A DNA stretch of 27,541 nucleotides from SIG78 sp045533055 (lineage in GTDB: Bacteria; Verrucomicrobiota; Lentisphaeria; Victivallales; Victivallaceae): positions 1-27,541 of the forward strand of contig JAZSHD010000129.1 in the NCBI GenBank assembly GCA_045533055.1, read 5' to 3'. Positions 1-8,553 of this stretch are shown one piece after another. Every line of letters starts with the position of its first letter. Positions within the stretch are counted from its first letter, which is position 1. The notes beneath the pieces are model-generated. The model had not been told where the DNA came from, did not search any database, and saw only the letters and a program-made list of their open reading frames with translations. Position numbers and translations under genes: made by a program.

Positions 1-50
1 TGAGGAGGGGGAAAAGGACCTTTCCTCAAAAGGTCTTTTCCCCCTCCTCA
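1..50 (-). repeat. Purine-rich long hairpin repeat, copy 1
   Basis: This is a near-perfect inverted repeat of about 22 bp per arm. The left arm starts TGAGGAGGGGGAAAAG and the right arm ends CTTTTCCCCCTCCTCA. The loop is CCTC at 24-27, and one G is bulged just before ACCTTT. The same architecture recurs at 20717-20768 and 27504-27541, with different but still paired outer stems. Strand is given by orientation: read on the minus strand it lies beyond the acpP terminator. The repeat touches the window edge, so an upstream gene cannot be excluded as its owner. Confidence 0.8.
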
Positions 51-112
51 AGTACCGACCCTTATTGGGAACAGAACATTTTTAAATCACTTTTTCAGCT
101 GGGAATAAGGGC

Positions 113-140
113 AAAAAAAACTCCCATCTTGCGACGGGAG
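113..140 (-). terminator. Rho-independent terminator of acpP
   Basis: On the minus strand the sequence is CTCCCGTC, loop GCAA, GATGGGAG, followed by eight T. That is an 8-bp stem (one G-U pair) closed by a GNRA tetraloop. It lies 27 bp after the acpP stop codon. Confidence 0.9.
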
Positions 141-167
141 CTTTTTCGGAAAGTCGATCAACTGAAA

Positions 168-407
168 TTATTCAGCCATCTTGCTTTCGATGTATTCGAT
201 AGCCTTGCCAACGGTGGTCAGCTTTTCGGCATCTTCGTCCGGAATGTCGGAGTTGAAACCTTCTTCGAAGGCCATGACGAGTTCCACGAGGTCGAGGCTG
301 TCGGCACCGAGGTCTTCGATGAATTTGGCATCATTGGTGACCTGATCTTCGGTGACACCGAGCTGGGCGACGACGATTTCTTTGACTTTCTGTTCTACAG
401 CAGACAT
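168..407 (-). CDS. acpP: Acyl carrier protein
   Basis: This 79-residue acidic protein is the usual ACP length. It carries growing acyl chains on a phosphopantetheine arm during type II fatty acid synthesis in the cytoplasm. The attachment site is Ser37 in the motif GADSLD, inside the expected four-helix sequence (EDLGADSLDLVELVMAFEE). The ATG at 407 is preceded by a GGAG ribosome binding site eight bases upstream. It is the last gene of fabD-fabG-acpP, but a 148-bp gap containing a promoter candidate (487-514) separates it from fabG. It also has its own strong terminator at 113-140, so it can probably be transcribed alone at high level. Identification is secure. Confidence 0.97.
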   Translation of the reverse strand: MSAVEQKVKEIVVAQLGVTEDQVTNDAKFIEDLGADSLDLVELVMAFEEGFNSDIPDEDAEKLTTVGKAIEYIESKMAE

Positions 408-486
408 TTTACTTCTCCACTTTGAGTTTACTTTATATCTGTCTAACGGGTTTCATATCCACAGTCGAAATAAACGACTTGCATAT

Positions 487-514
487 AATATAGCATAAAA
501 CGGAAAAAAATCAA
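487..514 (-). promoter_or_regulatory. Putative acpP promoter
   Basis: On the minus strand TTGATT (509-514) and TATATT (487-492) are separated by 16 bp. They lie in the fabG-acpP gap and would give a leader of about 75 nt. The TATATT -10 form recurs upstream of several other genes here. It is assigned by pattern only. Confidence 0.5.
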
Positions 515-555
515 ATTTCAATGCTGAAAAATGTTTTTTTCCGTAATTTGCCAAA

Positions 556-1308
556 TTACATGAGCATACCGCCGTCAATATTGATCACCTGACCGGTCAC
601 ATAATCTGAATCGGGACTGGCGAGGAAGTAGACCACATTTGCCACATCTTCGGGAGTACCGCCACGCTTCATGGGGATAACCTGCATAAAGGCTTCGCGG
701 GCTTCTTCGGAGAGCTTGCCGGTCATATCGGTAATGATGTAACCGGGGGCAACTGCGTTGGCCTGAATGTTGCGGCTGGCAAATTCTTTGGCAACGGTCT
801 TGGTCAAACCGATGACCCCGGCCTTACTGGCAGCGTAGTTGGCCTGACCGACATTACCCATTCTGCCGACAACCGAAGCGATATTGACGATCTTGCCGGC
901 ACGGGCCTTCATCATCGGGCGGATAGCAGCCTTGGTGAAGTTGAAAGTACCCTTGAGGTTTACGGCGATAACTTTGTCGAAGTCTTCTTCGGTCATACGC
1001 AGCATGAGTGTATCACGGGTGATACCGGCATTGTTGACCAGAATATCCAGCGAACCGAAATCGGCAACCACCTGGGCAATGGTAGCTTCAGCATCAGCAA
1101 AGCTTGCCACATTGGCAGCGTAAGCCTTGGCTTCGATACCCTGGGCGGTGAATTCATCGGCAGTAGCCTGGGCAACATCGAGCATGATGTCGACGATTGC
1201 AAGTTTAGCTCCTTCGGCAGCCAGACGGGCAGAAATTGCTTTACCGATACCACGGGCACCGCCGGTCACCAGAGCGACTTTGCCTTCCAGACGTTTTTCG
1301 AGACTCAT
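556..1308 (-). CDS. fabG: 3-oxoacyl-[acyl-carrier-protein] reductase
   Basis: This is a 250-residue classical short-chain dehydrogenase. It performs the NADPH-dependent reduction of 3-oxoacyl-ACP in the fatty acid elongation cycle. Visible motifs are the glycine-rich cofactor loop TGGARGIG near residue 15, NNAG at 92-95, and the catalytic Ser145, Tyr158 and Lys162 (YAASK). The C-terminal VTGQVINIDGGMLM is typical of FabG. The start at 1308 has an AAAGGA ribosome binding site. fabD lies 15 bp upstream on the same strand and acpP follows, a standard fab cluster, which supports FabG over a generic SDR. Confidence 0.95.
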   Translation of the reverse strand: MSLEKRLEGKVALVTGGARGIGKAISARLAAEGAKLAIVDIMLDVAQATADEFTAQGIEAKAYAANVASFADAEATIAQVVADFGSLDILVNNAGITRDTLMLRMTEEDFDKVIAVNLKGTFNFTKAAIRPMMKARAGKIVNIASVVGRMGNVGQANYAASKAGVIGLTKTVAKEFASRNIQANAVAPGYIITDMTGKLSEEAREAFMQVIPMKRGGTPEDVANVVYFLASPDSDYVTGQVINIDGGMLM

Positions 1309-1323
1309 AATATTTTCCTTTCT

Positions 1324-2250
1324 TTAGAGTTCAAACGCTTCGAGCGTTTCAACACTGTTGATATTTATGCATTTTACATCAGGCAGAGTACGACGCATCA
1401 AACCGGTCAGCACATTGCCGGGCCCGAATTCGATCATGGTATCCGCACCGGCTTCCACCATGGCGGTAACTGATTCTTCCCAGCGGACAGAACCGGCGAC
1501 CTGACCTGCCAGATTGGCTTTGAGTTCCGGCAGAGTCGCTGCGGGGGCAGCGGTCAGGTTGTGGTAGACCGGAATGGCGGGCATCTTCAAGCCGACCGAA
1601 CTCAAGACAGGTTTCAGACCCACCCCGGCACTCTTCATGAGGCGGGAGTGGAAAGCCCCGGCTACATTCAGCGGAATGATCTTTTTCAGACCCTTTTCCT
1701 GCAGCAGTTTGATTGCCCGGATCACCTGGGCTTTATCGCCGGAGATCACCACCTGAGCGGGGCTGTTGTAGTTGGCTATATCAACTTCGCAGCCGCCGCA
1801 GATTTCTTTGATGACCATGCGGTCTTTGCGTTCACGGCTGATGACCGAAGCCATGGCACCTTTGGTTTCGTTGCAGGCTTTGTCCATAAGTTCAGCACGG
1901 CGGGCAAGGAGTTTCAAGCCTTCAGCAAAGCTGAAAGTTCCGGCTGCGTAGAGTGCACCGTATTCGCCCAGACTCAAACCTGCACATGCTGTGGGCAGTA
2001 CGCTTTCGCCGAAGCGGCTGCGGAATGCTTCCAGACAGGCTACACTCATGGTGTAGATAGCAGGCTGGCAATAGATGGTTTCGGTCAGCTTTTCGGCAGG
2101 TCCTTCAAAGCAGATTTCAGAGATCTTGTAGCCCAAAGTGGCATCGGCTTCGTCAAAAATGGCTTTGGCGGCAGGATACTTTTCGTAAAGATCTTTACCC
2201 ATGCCCACAGCCTGGGCACCTTGCCCGGAGAATGCAAAAAATGGTTTCAT
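1324..2250 (-). CDS. fabD: Malonyl-CoA:ACP transacylase
   Basis: This 308-residue enzyme transfers malonyl from CoA to ACP, supplying the extender unit for fatty acid synthesis. It starts MKPFFAFSGQGAQ, with the conserved QGAQ. It has the nucleophile Ser93 in GLSLGEYGAL and His201 in GAFHSRLM. The frame is open upstream to 2304, but the ATG at 2250 has an AAGGA ribosome binding site at good spacing and matches the family N-terminus, so it is preferred. It is the first gene of the fabD-fabG-acpP cluster, with fabG 15 bp downstream. Confidence 0.95.
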   Translation of the reverse strand: MKPFFAFSGQGAQAVGMGKDLYEKYPAAKAIFDEADATLGYKISEICFEGPAEKLTETIYCQPAIYTMSVACLEAFRSRFGESVLPTACAGLSLGEYGALYAAGTFSFAEGLKLLARRAELMDKACNETKGAMASVISRERKDRMVIKEICGGCEVDIANYNSPAQVVISGDKAQVIRAIKLLQEKGLKKIIPLNVAGAFHSRLMKSAGVGLKPVLSSVGLKMPAIPVYHNLTAAPAATLPELKANLAGQVAGSVRWEESVTAMVEAGADTMIEFGPGNVLTGLMRRTLPDVKCININSVETLEAFEL

Positions 2251-2401
2251 GTTTTTTCCTTGTGAAAAAGACAACCCTATCCGCATAACGCTGTTGTCTG
2301 CCAACTTGCAATGCGGAAGCTGCTGTCCGGTTTATAAAAAATTCAATCGCAATCACTCAATATTGCCCTGACAAAAGTGCAGCGGCACTATTGTTTCTAT
2401 T

Positions 2402-2429
2402 AATATATAGTATTTCGTCACAAATGCAA
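2402..2429 (-). promoter_or_regulatory. Putative fabD promoter
   Basis: On the minus strand TTGCAT (2424-2429) and TATATT (2402-2407) are separated by 16 bp, about 150 bp upstream of the fabD start. It lies in the divergent AT-rich region shared with trpS. This 259-bp gap (2251-2509) shows no other gene. Confidence 0.5.
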
Positions 2430-2440
2430 GTAAAGCATAT

Positions 2441-2469
2441 TTGCAATCATAACAAAATTGATGTAAATT
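2441..2469 (+). promoter_or_regulatory. Possible trpS promoter
   Basis: TTGCAA (2441-2446) and TAAATT (2464-2469) are separated by 17 bp, 40 bp before the trpS start. The -10 matches the consensus at four of six positions, and the surroundings are so AT-rich that other choices exist. Confidence 0.3.
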
Positions 2470-2509
2470 ATATAAAATCGCTAATTTTTAACATATTTGG
2501 AGATATAAA

Positions 2510-3472
2510 ATGCGTATTCTTTCAGGTTTTCAGCCTTCCGGCACTTTGCACTTGGGCAATTATTTCGGTGCCATGCAGCCCAATCTGGAATTTCAGAAAA
2601 TGGGCGAAAGCTATCTTTTTATTGCCGACTACCACGCTTTGACCACCAGCCCTGAACCGGAGGCCCTCCGGCAGCGGGTGCTGGATGTGGCACTGGATTT
2701 TCTGGCTTGCGGGCTGGATACGGATCACACGGTATTTTTCCGGCAGAGCGATGTACCTTGCGTTACTGAACTTATGTGGATACTCAACACCATCACCACC
2801 GTGGGTTTCCTTGAACGGGCACACAGTTATAAAGATAAGATAGCCAAGGGGTTTATGCCCAACGCCGGTTTGTTCACCTACCCGGTGCTGATGGCGGCAG
2901 ATATTCTTCTGTACCAGAGCGATCTGGTGCCGGTGGGCAAAGATCAGAAACAGCATTTGGAGATCACCAGGGATCTGGCGATCCGCTTTAACGAGCGTTA
3001 CGGCGAAGTCTTTACCGTGCCCGACGGGCATATTGCCGAAAATGTGGCAGTGATCCCCGGCTTGGATGGTCAGAAGATGAGCAAAAGCTACAACAACACC
3101 ATTCCGCTGTTTGGTGCCCCCAAAGCCATCCGCAAGCTGATAATGAGCATCGTTACCGACTCCAAAGGTCTGGAAGATGTCAAAGACCCCGACACCTGCA
3201 ATGTGGCAAAACTTTACAAACTCCTTGCCACTGATGAACAGTACGCCGACCTTTGCAGCAAATACCGTGCCGGCAACTTTGGTTACGGCCACGCCAAACA
3301 GGCGTTGTTTGAAGCGGTCGAAGCCTATTTCGGCCCCATGCGTGCCAAGCGTGAAGAGTTTGCCAAAGACCCCGGCGAAGTCTGGAACATTCTCAATAAG
3401 GGTGCGGAAAAAGCCCGTGCCACTGCCGAAGCAACTATGGAAAAAGTCCGTAAGGCAGTTGGTTTGCGGTAA
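2510..3472 (+). CDS. trpS: Tryptophanyl-tRNA synthetase
   Basis: This 320-residue class I aminoacyl-tRNA synthetase charges tRNA-Trp. The HIGH-equivalent signature is in PSGTLHLGNYFGA (His14-Leu-Gly-Asn), and the KMSKS loop is intact at 189-193. YPVLMAADILLYQSDLVPVGKDQKQH matches the bacterial TrpRS core. Length is typical of compact bacterial TrpRS. The ATG has a GGAG ribosome binding site. pgpH and ybeY follow on the same strand (48-bp gap, then overlap), so trpS probably heads a three-gene operon. The region upstream shows no clear tryptophan leader peptide or T-box. Confidence 0.97.
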   Translation: MRILSGFQPSGTLHLGNYFGAMQPNLEFQKMGESYLFIADYHALTTSPEPEALRQRVLDVALDFLACGLDTDHTVFFRQSDVPCVTELMWILNTITTVGFLERAHSYKDKIAKGFMPNAGLFTYPVLMAADILLYQSDLVPVGKDQKQHLEITRDLAIRFNERYGEVFTVPDGHIAENVAVIPGLDGQKMSKSYNNTIPLFGAPKAIRKLIMSIVTDSKGLEDVKDPDTCNVAKLYKLLATDEQYADLCSKYRAGNFGYGHAKQALFEAVEAYFGPMRAKREEFAKDPGEVWNILNKGAEKARATAEATMEKVRKAVGLR

Positions 3473-3520
3473 ACATCTTGTAAATTATTTTGTCCGGAAT
3501 TCTGCTGAAAGGATTTTTGT

Positions 3521-5881
3521 ATGCCAGGATTTATAAGCCGTTTGCTGGAACGCCGCCGCATGGAGCGTGAAGGTCAGCTGGGTACCCGAAAGCGGCGTAC
3601 CGACTCCATCTGGGGCGAAGCTGCTGACCGCTCGCCGGTGCTGACTATTGTGCTGGTAGGTTTGCTGTTGATCGTATGTATGACGGTGCTGACTCTGCCG
3701 GATCTGCGGCATTACCCCGAACTGGTACCCAATCAGCTGGCTCCGGCAACGATTTTTGCCCGGGTGGATTTTTCCTACGAAGATAAAGCTGCCACTGCCG
3801 CCCGGCGGGAGGAAGCCACGCTCCGGCAGCCGCGTTATTTCCGGATCTCTACGCAAAACAATGACCAGATCAACAAACGCTGGGATTTGCTTTTGGATTA
3901 CATGCACAAGCGGTTGGAGCTGGAAAAAACCAAAAAAGTCTATTCGGCTTCCGATACACCGGTGGCACAGGAAGTTGCAGCATTGAGTCCGGCAGCTTTT
4001 CTGGTTTTGTCCCGGCTGGATAAGGATCAGCTTTTGCGGGAACAGTTCCGGGATGAGCTTACCCGGCTTTGCAATGACGGCATCATTGATTTGAGTTTGC
4101 TTACAGACCAATCGCCGGAGTCGCTGGTGCGGCTGGTGGATAACGCCGGACGGGACAGAATGGTCAGGACTCTCAAATCGCTTTTGACCGTAAAAGAAGC
4201 CGCCAGACAGCTTTCGCAGCTGCTTTTGAGCTACACGCCCGAAAAGAAAGCCGCCCAGCTGGATCAGGAGGCTTTGGAACGGCTCATGTATACTTTGCTG
4301 GGCAAAAACGGCAATCTGGAGCTGGATGGCAAACGCACCATCGCCCGGCGGGAAAGTGCCATCAAAGCCGTTCAGCCGGTGATGAAAGAGGTCAGCAAAA
4401 ACGATTGCATCATCAAACGCAACAGTCTGGTGACTTCGCAGGTGCTGGATGCACTTGCCGCCCAGAAAGCGGTGCTGGAAATGCACAATCAGGAAGAGGA
4501 TCGCTGGCAGAACTTCTGGCACAATCTTTTCTGGAGTTTGATCATGATTTTGTTTGCCGGATTTTATCTGGCAAATATCCATCCGGAGATCACCCGCAGC
4601 TCCCGGAGGATCGCCATGATCGTTACCGTAAGCGGTGTGTCGCTGGGGATCAACTATCTGGCAATGGAAACATTTTACTTTTTCAGCGGCACGCTTGCCA
4701 TACCGCCGGATTTGGTTGCCGATGCTTTGCCGCTGGCTCTGCCCGCAGTATTGCTGACTGTTATGGCAGGGTACCGGGTGGCGTTGTATGTGGGGTTTTT
4801 TGTGGCGATGATTTCAGCTTTGATGGTGGAGTCGTCGTTCAGCGTGGCGTTGGAAGGTTTTGTTTTGAGTGCCGTTTGCGGTTTGTGGGTGCGGCCCTCG
4901 GGGAATTACCGCAGCTTCTTTCTGCGGGCGTTCCTCTGTGTGTCACTTACGGTCTGGCTTTTGGACTTCAACATGTTCTGGCGGATCACCAGTGCCCCGG
5001 CAGTGCTGGCATTTTCGCTGGCTCTGGCGGTGGCAAATGCGTTGTTTACCGCAGTGGCAGCAATGCTGCTGACCTTTCTGTTTGAGCTGCTTTTCAATGT
5101 CAGTACCAATATGTCGCTGATGGTTTTGTGCGACTACAACCACCCGCTTTTAAAAGAACTGCATTTGAAAGCACCCGGTACTTCGCTGCACAGTCAGAAT
5201 GTGGCGGTGCTGGCAGAAAATGCCGCCGTGGAAATCGGAGCCAACGCGGTTTTAGCCCGTGCCGGGGCGTTGTTCCACGACATAGGCAAGATCAAAAATC
5301 CGGAATACTTTATTGAAAACAACCAGAGCGGCAGCAATCCCCACGACCGGATTTCCGCCCGCATGAGCAGTTTGATCATCAGCAACCATGTCAAAGATGG
5401 TTTGGATATGGCTGTGCAGTACAAGCTCTGCCGGTCGGTGCGGCAGTTTATCCAGCAGCATCAGGGTACTGACCTTATCCAGTACTTCTATCATCAGGCG
5501 GTCAGCAGCGGCGAACAGGTCGTGGAAAGCGACTACCGCTACCCCGGGCCGCTGCCCCACGAAAAAGAGGTGGTCATTGTCAGTCTGGCAGATGCCTGCG
5601 AAGCGGCGTGCCGTTCGCTGGAAAAACCTACCGCCATCAAGATCGAAACCATGGTGAATGATATTTTCCGCAAACGCTGGCGGGATGGCCAGCTGGACGA
5701 TGCCAATCTGACCATTGAGGAACTGTCGCGGATCAACGAAAGTTTTGTTCATACACTTATAACCATGTATCACAGCCGGATAGCTTATCCCAAGGATGAT
5801 AACGATGAAGACAACATACTCTTTTCAGAGCATGCAGCGGCCGGTGCCGAACCGAAAGCTGCTGCACCGGGCAATGAATGA
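3521..5881 (+). CDS. pgpH: 7TM-HD domain phosphodiesterase (PgpH/YqfF family)
   Basis: This 786-residue membrane protein has the PgpH/YqfF architecture. An N-terminal TM helix (about residues 40-61) is followed by a long extracytoplasmic 7TMR-HDED-type domain (about 65-320), a block of hydrophobic helices (about 325-520), and a cytoplasmic HD hydrolase domain. The HD domain shows His557 (TSLHSQN), the metal-binding pair His586-Asp587 in LFHDIGKIKNPEYF, and later histidines in IISNH and QQHQGT. Characterised family members degrade cyclic di-AMP, so that role is inferred here. The start has an AAAGGA ribosome binding site. ybeY overlaps the 3' end, and a pgpH-ybeY pairing is common in bacteria, which strengthens the call. 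Confidence 0.92.
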   Translation: MPGFISRLLERRRMEREGQLGTRKRRTDSIWGEAADRSPVLTIVLVGLLLIVCMTVLTLPDLRHYPELVPNQLAPATIFARVDFSYEDKAATAARREEATLRQPRYFRISTQNNDQINKRWDLLLDYMHKRLELEKTKKVYSASDTPVAQEVAALSPAAFLVLSRLDKDQLLREQFRDELTRLCNDGIIDLSLLTDQSPESLVRLVDNAGRDRMVRTLKSLLTVKEAARQLSQLLLSYTPEKKAAQLDQEALERLMYTLLGKNGNLELDGKRTIARRESAIKAVQPVMKEVSKNDCIIKRNSLVTSQVLDALAAQKAVLEMHNQEEDRWQNFWHNLFWSLIMILFAGFYLANIHPEITRSSRRIAMIVTVSGVSLGINYLAMETFYFFSGTLAIPPDLVADALPLALPAVLLTVMAGYRVALYVGFFVAMISALMVESSFSVALEGFVLSAVCGLWVRPSGNYRSFFLRAFLCVSLTVWLLDFNMFWRITSAPAVLAFSLALAVANALFTAVAAMLLTFLFELLFNVSTNMSLMVLCDYNHPLLKELHLKAPGTSLHSQNVAVLAENAAVEIGANAVLARAGALFHDIGKIKNPEYFIENNQSGSNPHDRISARMSSLIISNHVKDGLDMAVQYKLCRSVRQFIQQHQGTDLIQYFYHQAVSSGEQVVESDYRYPGPLPHEKEVVIVSLADACEAACRSLEKPTAIKIETMVNDIFRKRWRDGQLDDANLTIEELSRINESFVHTLITMYHSRIAYPKDDNDEDNILFSEHAAAGAEPKAAAPGNE

Positions 5882-6293
5882 TGCCGCACGACTGGCAGGT
5901 TTGCCGGTGGAGAAAGACTGGGAGTTCCGCATCTGGTTCCTGGACGACGAAGCCATGGCCCAAGCTCATGTGGATATTATGGATGTGGAAGGTACCACCG
6001 ATGTTATAACCATGGCATATCTGGAAGAACCGGAGGCTCTTTTCCCCGGCGATATGGGGCTGGAGCTGCTTATATGCGTACCCTTTGCTGAACGGGAAGG
6101 TGCCGAGCGGGCGGATTCAAGCTTTGCCGATGAACTTATGCTTTACATAGTCCACGGCTGTCTGCACGCCGCCGGAGAAGATGACCTGACCGACGAAGCC
6201 AGAGTTTCCATGCGTCGCCGGGAGGCGGAAGTCATGAGCCAAATGCGTGGATCATACGATTTTACTGAAATATTTCCCTGCACGGTAAATTGA
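5805..6293 (+). CDS. ybeY: Endoribonuclease / rRNA maturation factor YbeY
   Basis: This 162-residue protein belongs to the UPF0054/YbeY metalloprotein family, involved in 16S rRNA 3'-end maturation and ribosome quality control. The metal-binding region reads HGCLHAAGEDD at 117-127. The first two histidines (117, 121) are present, but the position normally holding the third histidine is Asp127. Upstream, GTTDVITMAYLEEP matches the conserved TDVLSFP-like segment. I chose the ATG at 5805 because AAGGA ends nine bases before it and the N-terminal strand aligns with the family. An in-frame ATG at 5796 would overlap that Shine-Dalgarno. It overlaps the pgpH 3' end by 77 bp in another frame, implying translational coupling. 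Its stop abuts the stop of the convergent membrane gene with no gap. Confidence 0.88.
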   Translation: MKTTYSFQSMQRPVPNRKLLHRAMNDAARLAGLPVEKDWEFRIWFLDDEAMAQAHVDIMDVEGTTDVITMAYLEEPEALFPGDMGLELLICVPFAEREGAERADSSFADELMLYIVHGCLHAAGEDDLTDEARVSMRRREAEVMSQMRGSYDFTEIFPCTVN

Positions 6294-7577
6294 TTACTTA
6301 AGTAATTCCACAACCGATGTGTTGGCGGGGTTGTTTTCCATGGCTTTTTTAAGTTCGGCAACTACCTCGGCAGCTTTGGCGGGCAGCGAGGCAAGCTCAA
6401 AAAGTTCCGGGTGGGGCAGCGATATATCGTCGTAACGCTCCAAAACAGTTACTATGGTCATTCCGGTTATGGGCAAAGCCGGAACATAGCGGGGATTTTC
6501 GTATTCGCCGGGGCTGACGGAGGTTACTATATTGTGCTGGGCAAGGCGGTTGAGTATTTCGCTGGTCAAAGTGCGGGAGAGCTGCAGCTTTTTGGCGATC
6601 TCGTCAACCGTAGGGGCAAGATGACCTTCGGAAAATTCTCCGGTTATAACTGCGGCAATGGTCAAAGCCAGCAGGCGTTTGTCTGCTTCGGTACGCTCAT
6701 AGTCTTTGCGGCATTTGCTTTCGTAGTCGTAATTCTGATAAAGATAGCACAATATTACCCCGAAAAGCATTATCAGCCAGTTGAGCTGCATCCAGATCAA
6801 AAAGAGCGGCAAAGCCGAAAAACTCCCGTAAATAACATTGTAGCGGGAAAGTGCCATCTGCACAAAAATATATCCGCACTGCACCACTTGATAAAGGCTC
6901 CCGGCAATGACCCCGCCGAAAAGTGCCGCCGAAAACTTTACCCGGGTGTTGGGCAGAAATATGTAGACAAAGGTAAAAAGCAGCCACGCCAGAAAGAACG
7001 GTACACACTGTATACCAAACTCCACAATGGGGCGGCTGTAACTTAAAAGGGTATGCTTTTCAGTAAGCTCCCGCAAAACCCGGGAAACTATCACCGTAGC
7101 CGAACTTGCCGCCAGCAGCAGTACCGGGGCGATCACCAGAAAAGAGAGGTAGTCGGTGAATTTGCGGAAGATCGTCCGGGATTTTTTCACCTGCCACACC
7201 CGGTTGAAGGCACTTTCAATATTACCGATCATTTTGACCACTGACCAGCAGAGGATCAGGGCACCGATCCCGGCGACCAGACCGCCTTTGGTTTCCCGCA
7301 AAGTGGTATCGGCAAAGTTGTATATCCAGTTCAAGATTTCGCCGTGTTCGCTCAACTTTTCGGTCAGTTCCTGTTTGAGCCACTTATCCAGATCAAAACC
7401 TTTGGCTACGCCGAAAACCAGAGCAAAAACCGGTACGATGGCAAAAAGTGTATAGTAAGTCAAAGCCGACGCCCGCAGCTGGCCTTCGCTGGCTCCGAAT
7501 TTGAAAATCGATTCAGCAAGAATATTCACACAGCGGCGGAAATGCCACATCAGATTGGGTTTGTTTTTGGCGGACAT
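6294..7577 (-). CDS. YihY/virulence factor BrkB family membrane protein
   Basis: This 427-residue inner-membrane protein has about six TM helices in the first 280 residues. It carries the family signatures ASALTYYTLFAIVPV near the N-terminus and YGSFSALPLFLIWMQLNW near residue 250. The family was once annotated as ribonuclease BN, which is now considered wrong; its function is not established. Unlike minimal members it has a long cytoplasmic C-terminal part (about 290-427), including a winged-helix-like stretch (APTVDEIAKKLQLSRTLTSEILNRL). A strong promoter (7619-7647) and an AAAGG ribosome binding site precede it. It is convergent with ybeY and divergent from the envelope operon. Confidence 0.9.
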   Translation of the reverse strand: MSAKNKPNLMWHFRRCVNILAESIFKFGASEGQLRASALTYYTLFAIVPVFALVFGVAKGFDLDKWLKQELTEKLSEHGEILNWIYNFADTTLRETKGGLVAGIGALILCWSVVKMIGNIESAFNRVWQVKKSRTIFRKFTDYLSFLVIAPVLLLAASSATVIVSRVLRELTEKHTLLSYSRPIVEFGIQCVPFFLAWLLFTFVYIFLPNTRVKFSAALFGGVIAGSLYQVVQCGYIFVQMALSRYNVIYGSFSALPLFLIWMQLNWLIMLFGVILCYLYQNYDYESKCRKDYERTEADKRLLALTIAAVITGEFSEGHLAPTVDEIAKKLQLSRTLTSEILNRLAQHNIVTSVSPGEYENPRYVPALPITGMTIVTVLERYDDISLPHPELFELASLPAKAAEVVAELKKAMENNPANTSVVELLK

Positions 7578-7618
7578 AACTTGAAACCTTTCAGTAAAAT
7601 TGTAAAACTTTTGAGGAA

Positions 7619-7647
7619 AATATAACCTTATTGATAAAAAATGTCAA
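7619..7647 (-). promoter_or_regulatory. Strong sigma-70-type promoter of the YihY-family gene
   Basis: On the minus strand TTGACA (7642-7647) and TATATT (7619-7624) are separated by 17 bp, with the first gene codon about 42 bp downstream of the -10. This is the best promoter match to consensus in the window. Confidence 0.75.
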
Positions 7648-7676
7648 ATAACCTGTAAATATTTCTGCAAGGAAAA

Positions 7677-7704
7677 TTGATTTTTTACTTTGTTGGTGTA
7701 ATTT
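7677..7704 (+). promoter_or_regulatory. Possible promoter of the envelope-motor operon
   Basis: TTGATT (7677-7682) and TAATTT (7699-7704) are separated by 16 bp, 39 bp upstream of the preferred start at 7744. The -10 is weak and the region is AT-rich. Confidence 0.35.
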
Positions 7705-7743
7705 GTGAATATGTAAATAATGGAGTTGAGAGAGAGGTTTTTT

Positions 7744-8553
7744 ATGGGTAAAGTTTTTGATATAAGCGTTATGGATTGTGAGGAGCGTTGGGGATTTGCC
7801 CCCGGCGGTTTGACCGCAGTAAGAAAAATCACCAGTCTGATCCCGGCAGTGATACTTACAGCGGCGGTGTACGGCGTTTTGAGCTTGCTGAAAATCGCTT
7901 TCCCGGGCAATGATATGATAAATATGTTCTTCCCTTACGGCGAAGCAGATCGCACCTTCATACCGCTTATCACAGTATTTTTTGCCATGTGGTGCTGGGC
8001 GATGCTGGCAATGAAAAAGCGGAAACTGACCGTGCAGAAAAAGCTCTTGAAAGCTCTCGGAAATTGCCATACCATCGAAGAAAAAGTTGAGTTTATTGCT
8101 CAAAATGTGGAACAGCCTCAAGAGTTTGCCGCCGCTGAACTTTTGCTTTTGAAGTACCGTTGGGAAAAAAGCAATATGAGCTCTGCTGAAACCGATACAC
8201 TCTTATCCGGTGCCGCGGTGGAGTACGAAAAGGCCTCCGACAGCAGCTTTATACCAATAAGCATGCTGATCTGGGCGATCCCGGTGTGGGGTTTTATCGG
8301 TACGGTTCTGGGGCTGGCAAAGGCGGTCAGCAAGTTCGGTTTGCTGGCAAATTCAGTTGACGGCATGAGTTTCAAAAACATTCTGCCGCAAGTTACCGGC
8401 GGACTTGCTACGGCGTTTGAAACCACGCTTATAGCGTTGGTGCTGGCTTTGATACTGCAAATATTCTCCTCCTGCCGCCGCCAGGATGAAGAACTCTTTT
8501 TCGGCTCGTTGAAAAGCCGGATAAGTGCTGAAAATCAAGAAAAGCCGGAATAA
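7744..8553 (+). CDS. MotA/TolQ/ExbB-type proton channel subunit
   Basis: This 269-residue membrane protein has four predicted TM helices (about 30-50, 70-90, 169-193, 218-242). Helices 3 and 4 carry the MotA/TolQ/ExbB signature: IPVWGFIGTVLGLAKAV, then a short loop, then GGLATAFETTLIALVLALILQ with the channel-lining threonines. Family members form a pentamer around two B-type helices and convert ion flow to mechanical work across the inner membrane. About 75 residues between helices 2 and 3 would be cytoplasmic. The frame opens at 7720, but the ATG at 7744 has an AGAGG ribosome binding site and the earlier one has none. Its stop overlaps the next start (TAATG). No TonB, Tol-Pal or flagellar gene is nearby, so the load it drives is unknown. 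Confidence 0.88.
   Translation: MGKVFDISVMDCEERWGFAPGGLTAVRKITSLIPAVILTAAVYGVLSLLKIAFPGNDMINMFFPYGEADRTFIPLITVFFAMWCWAMLAMKKRKLTVQKKLLKALGNCHTIEEKVEFIAQNVEQPQEFAAAELLLLKYRWEKSNMSSAETDTLLSGAAVEYEKASDSSFIPISMLIWAIPVWGFIGTVLGLAKAVSKFGLLANSVDGMSFKNILPQVTGGLATAFETTLIALVLALILQIFSSCRRQDEELFFGSLKSRISAENQEKPE

Noticed and set aside
2251..2509. T-box or tryptophan attenuator upstream of trpS
   Set aside because: No T-box consensus, Trp-codon leader peptide or terminator/antiterminator pair could be found; the region is AT-rich with promoter-like sites only.
5796..5804. Earlier ATG for ybeY at 5796
   Set aside because: It overlaps the AAGGA that best serves the ATG at 5805 and has no ribosome binding site of its own.
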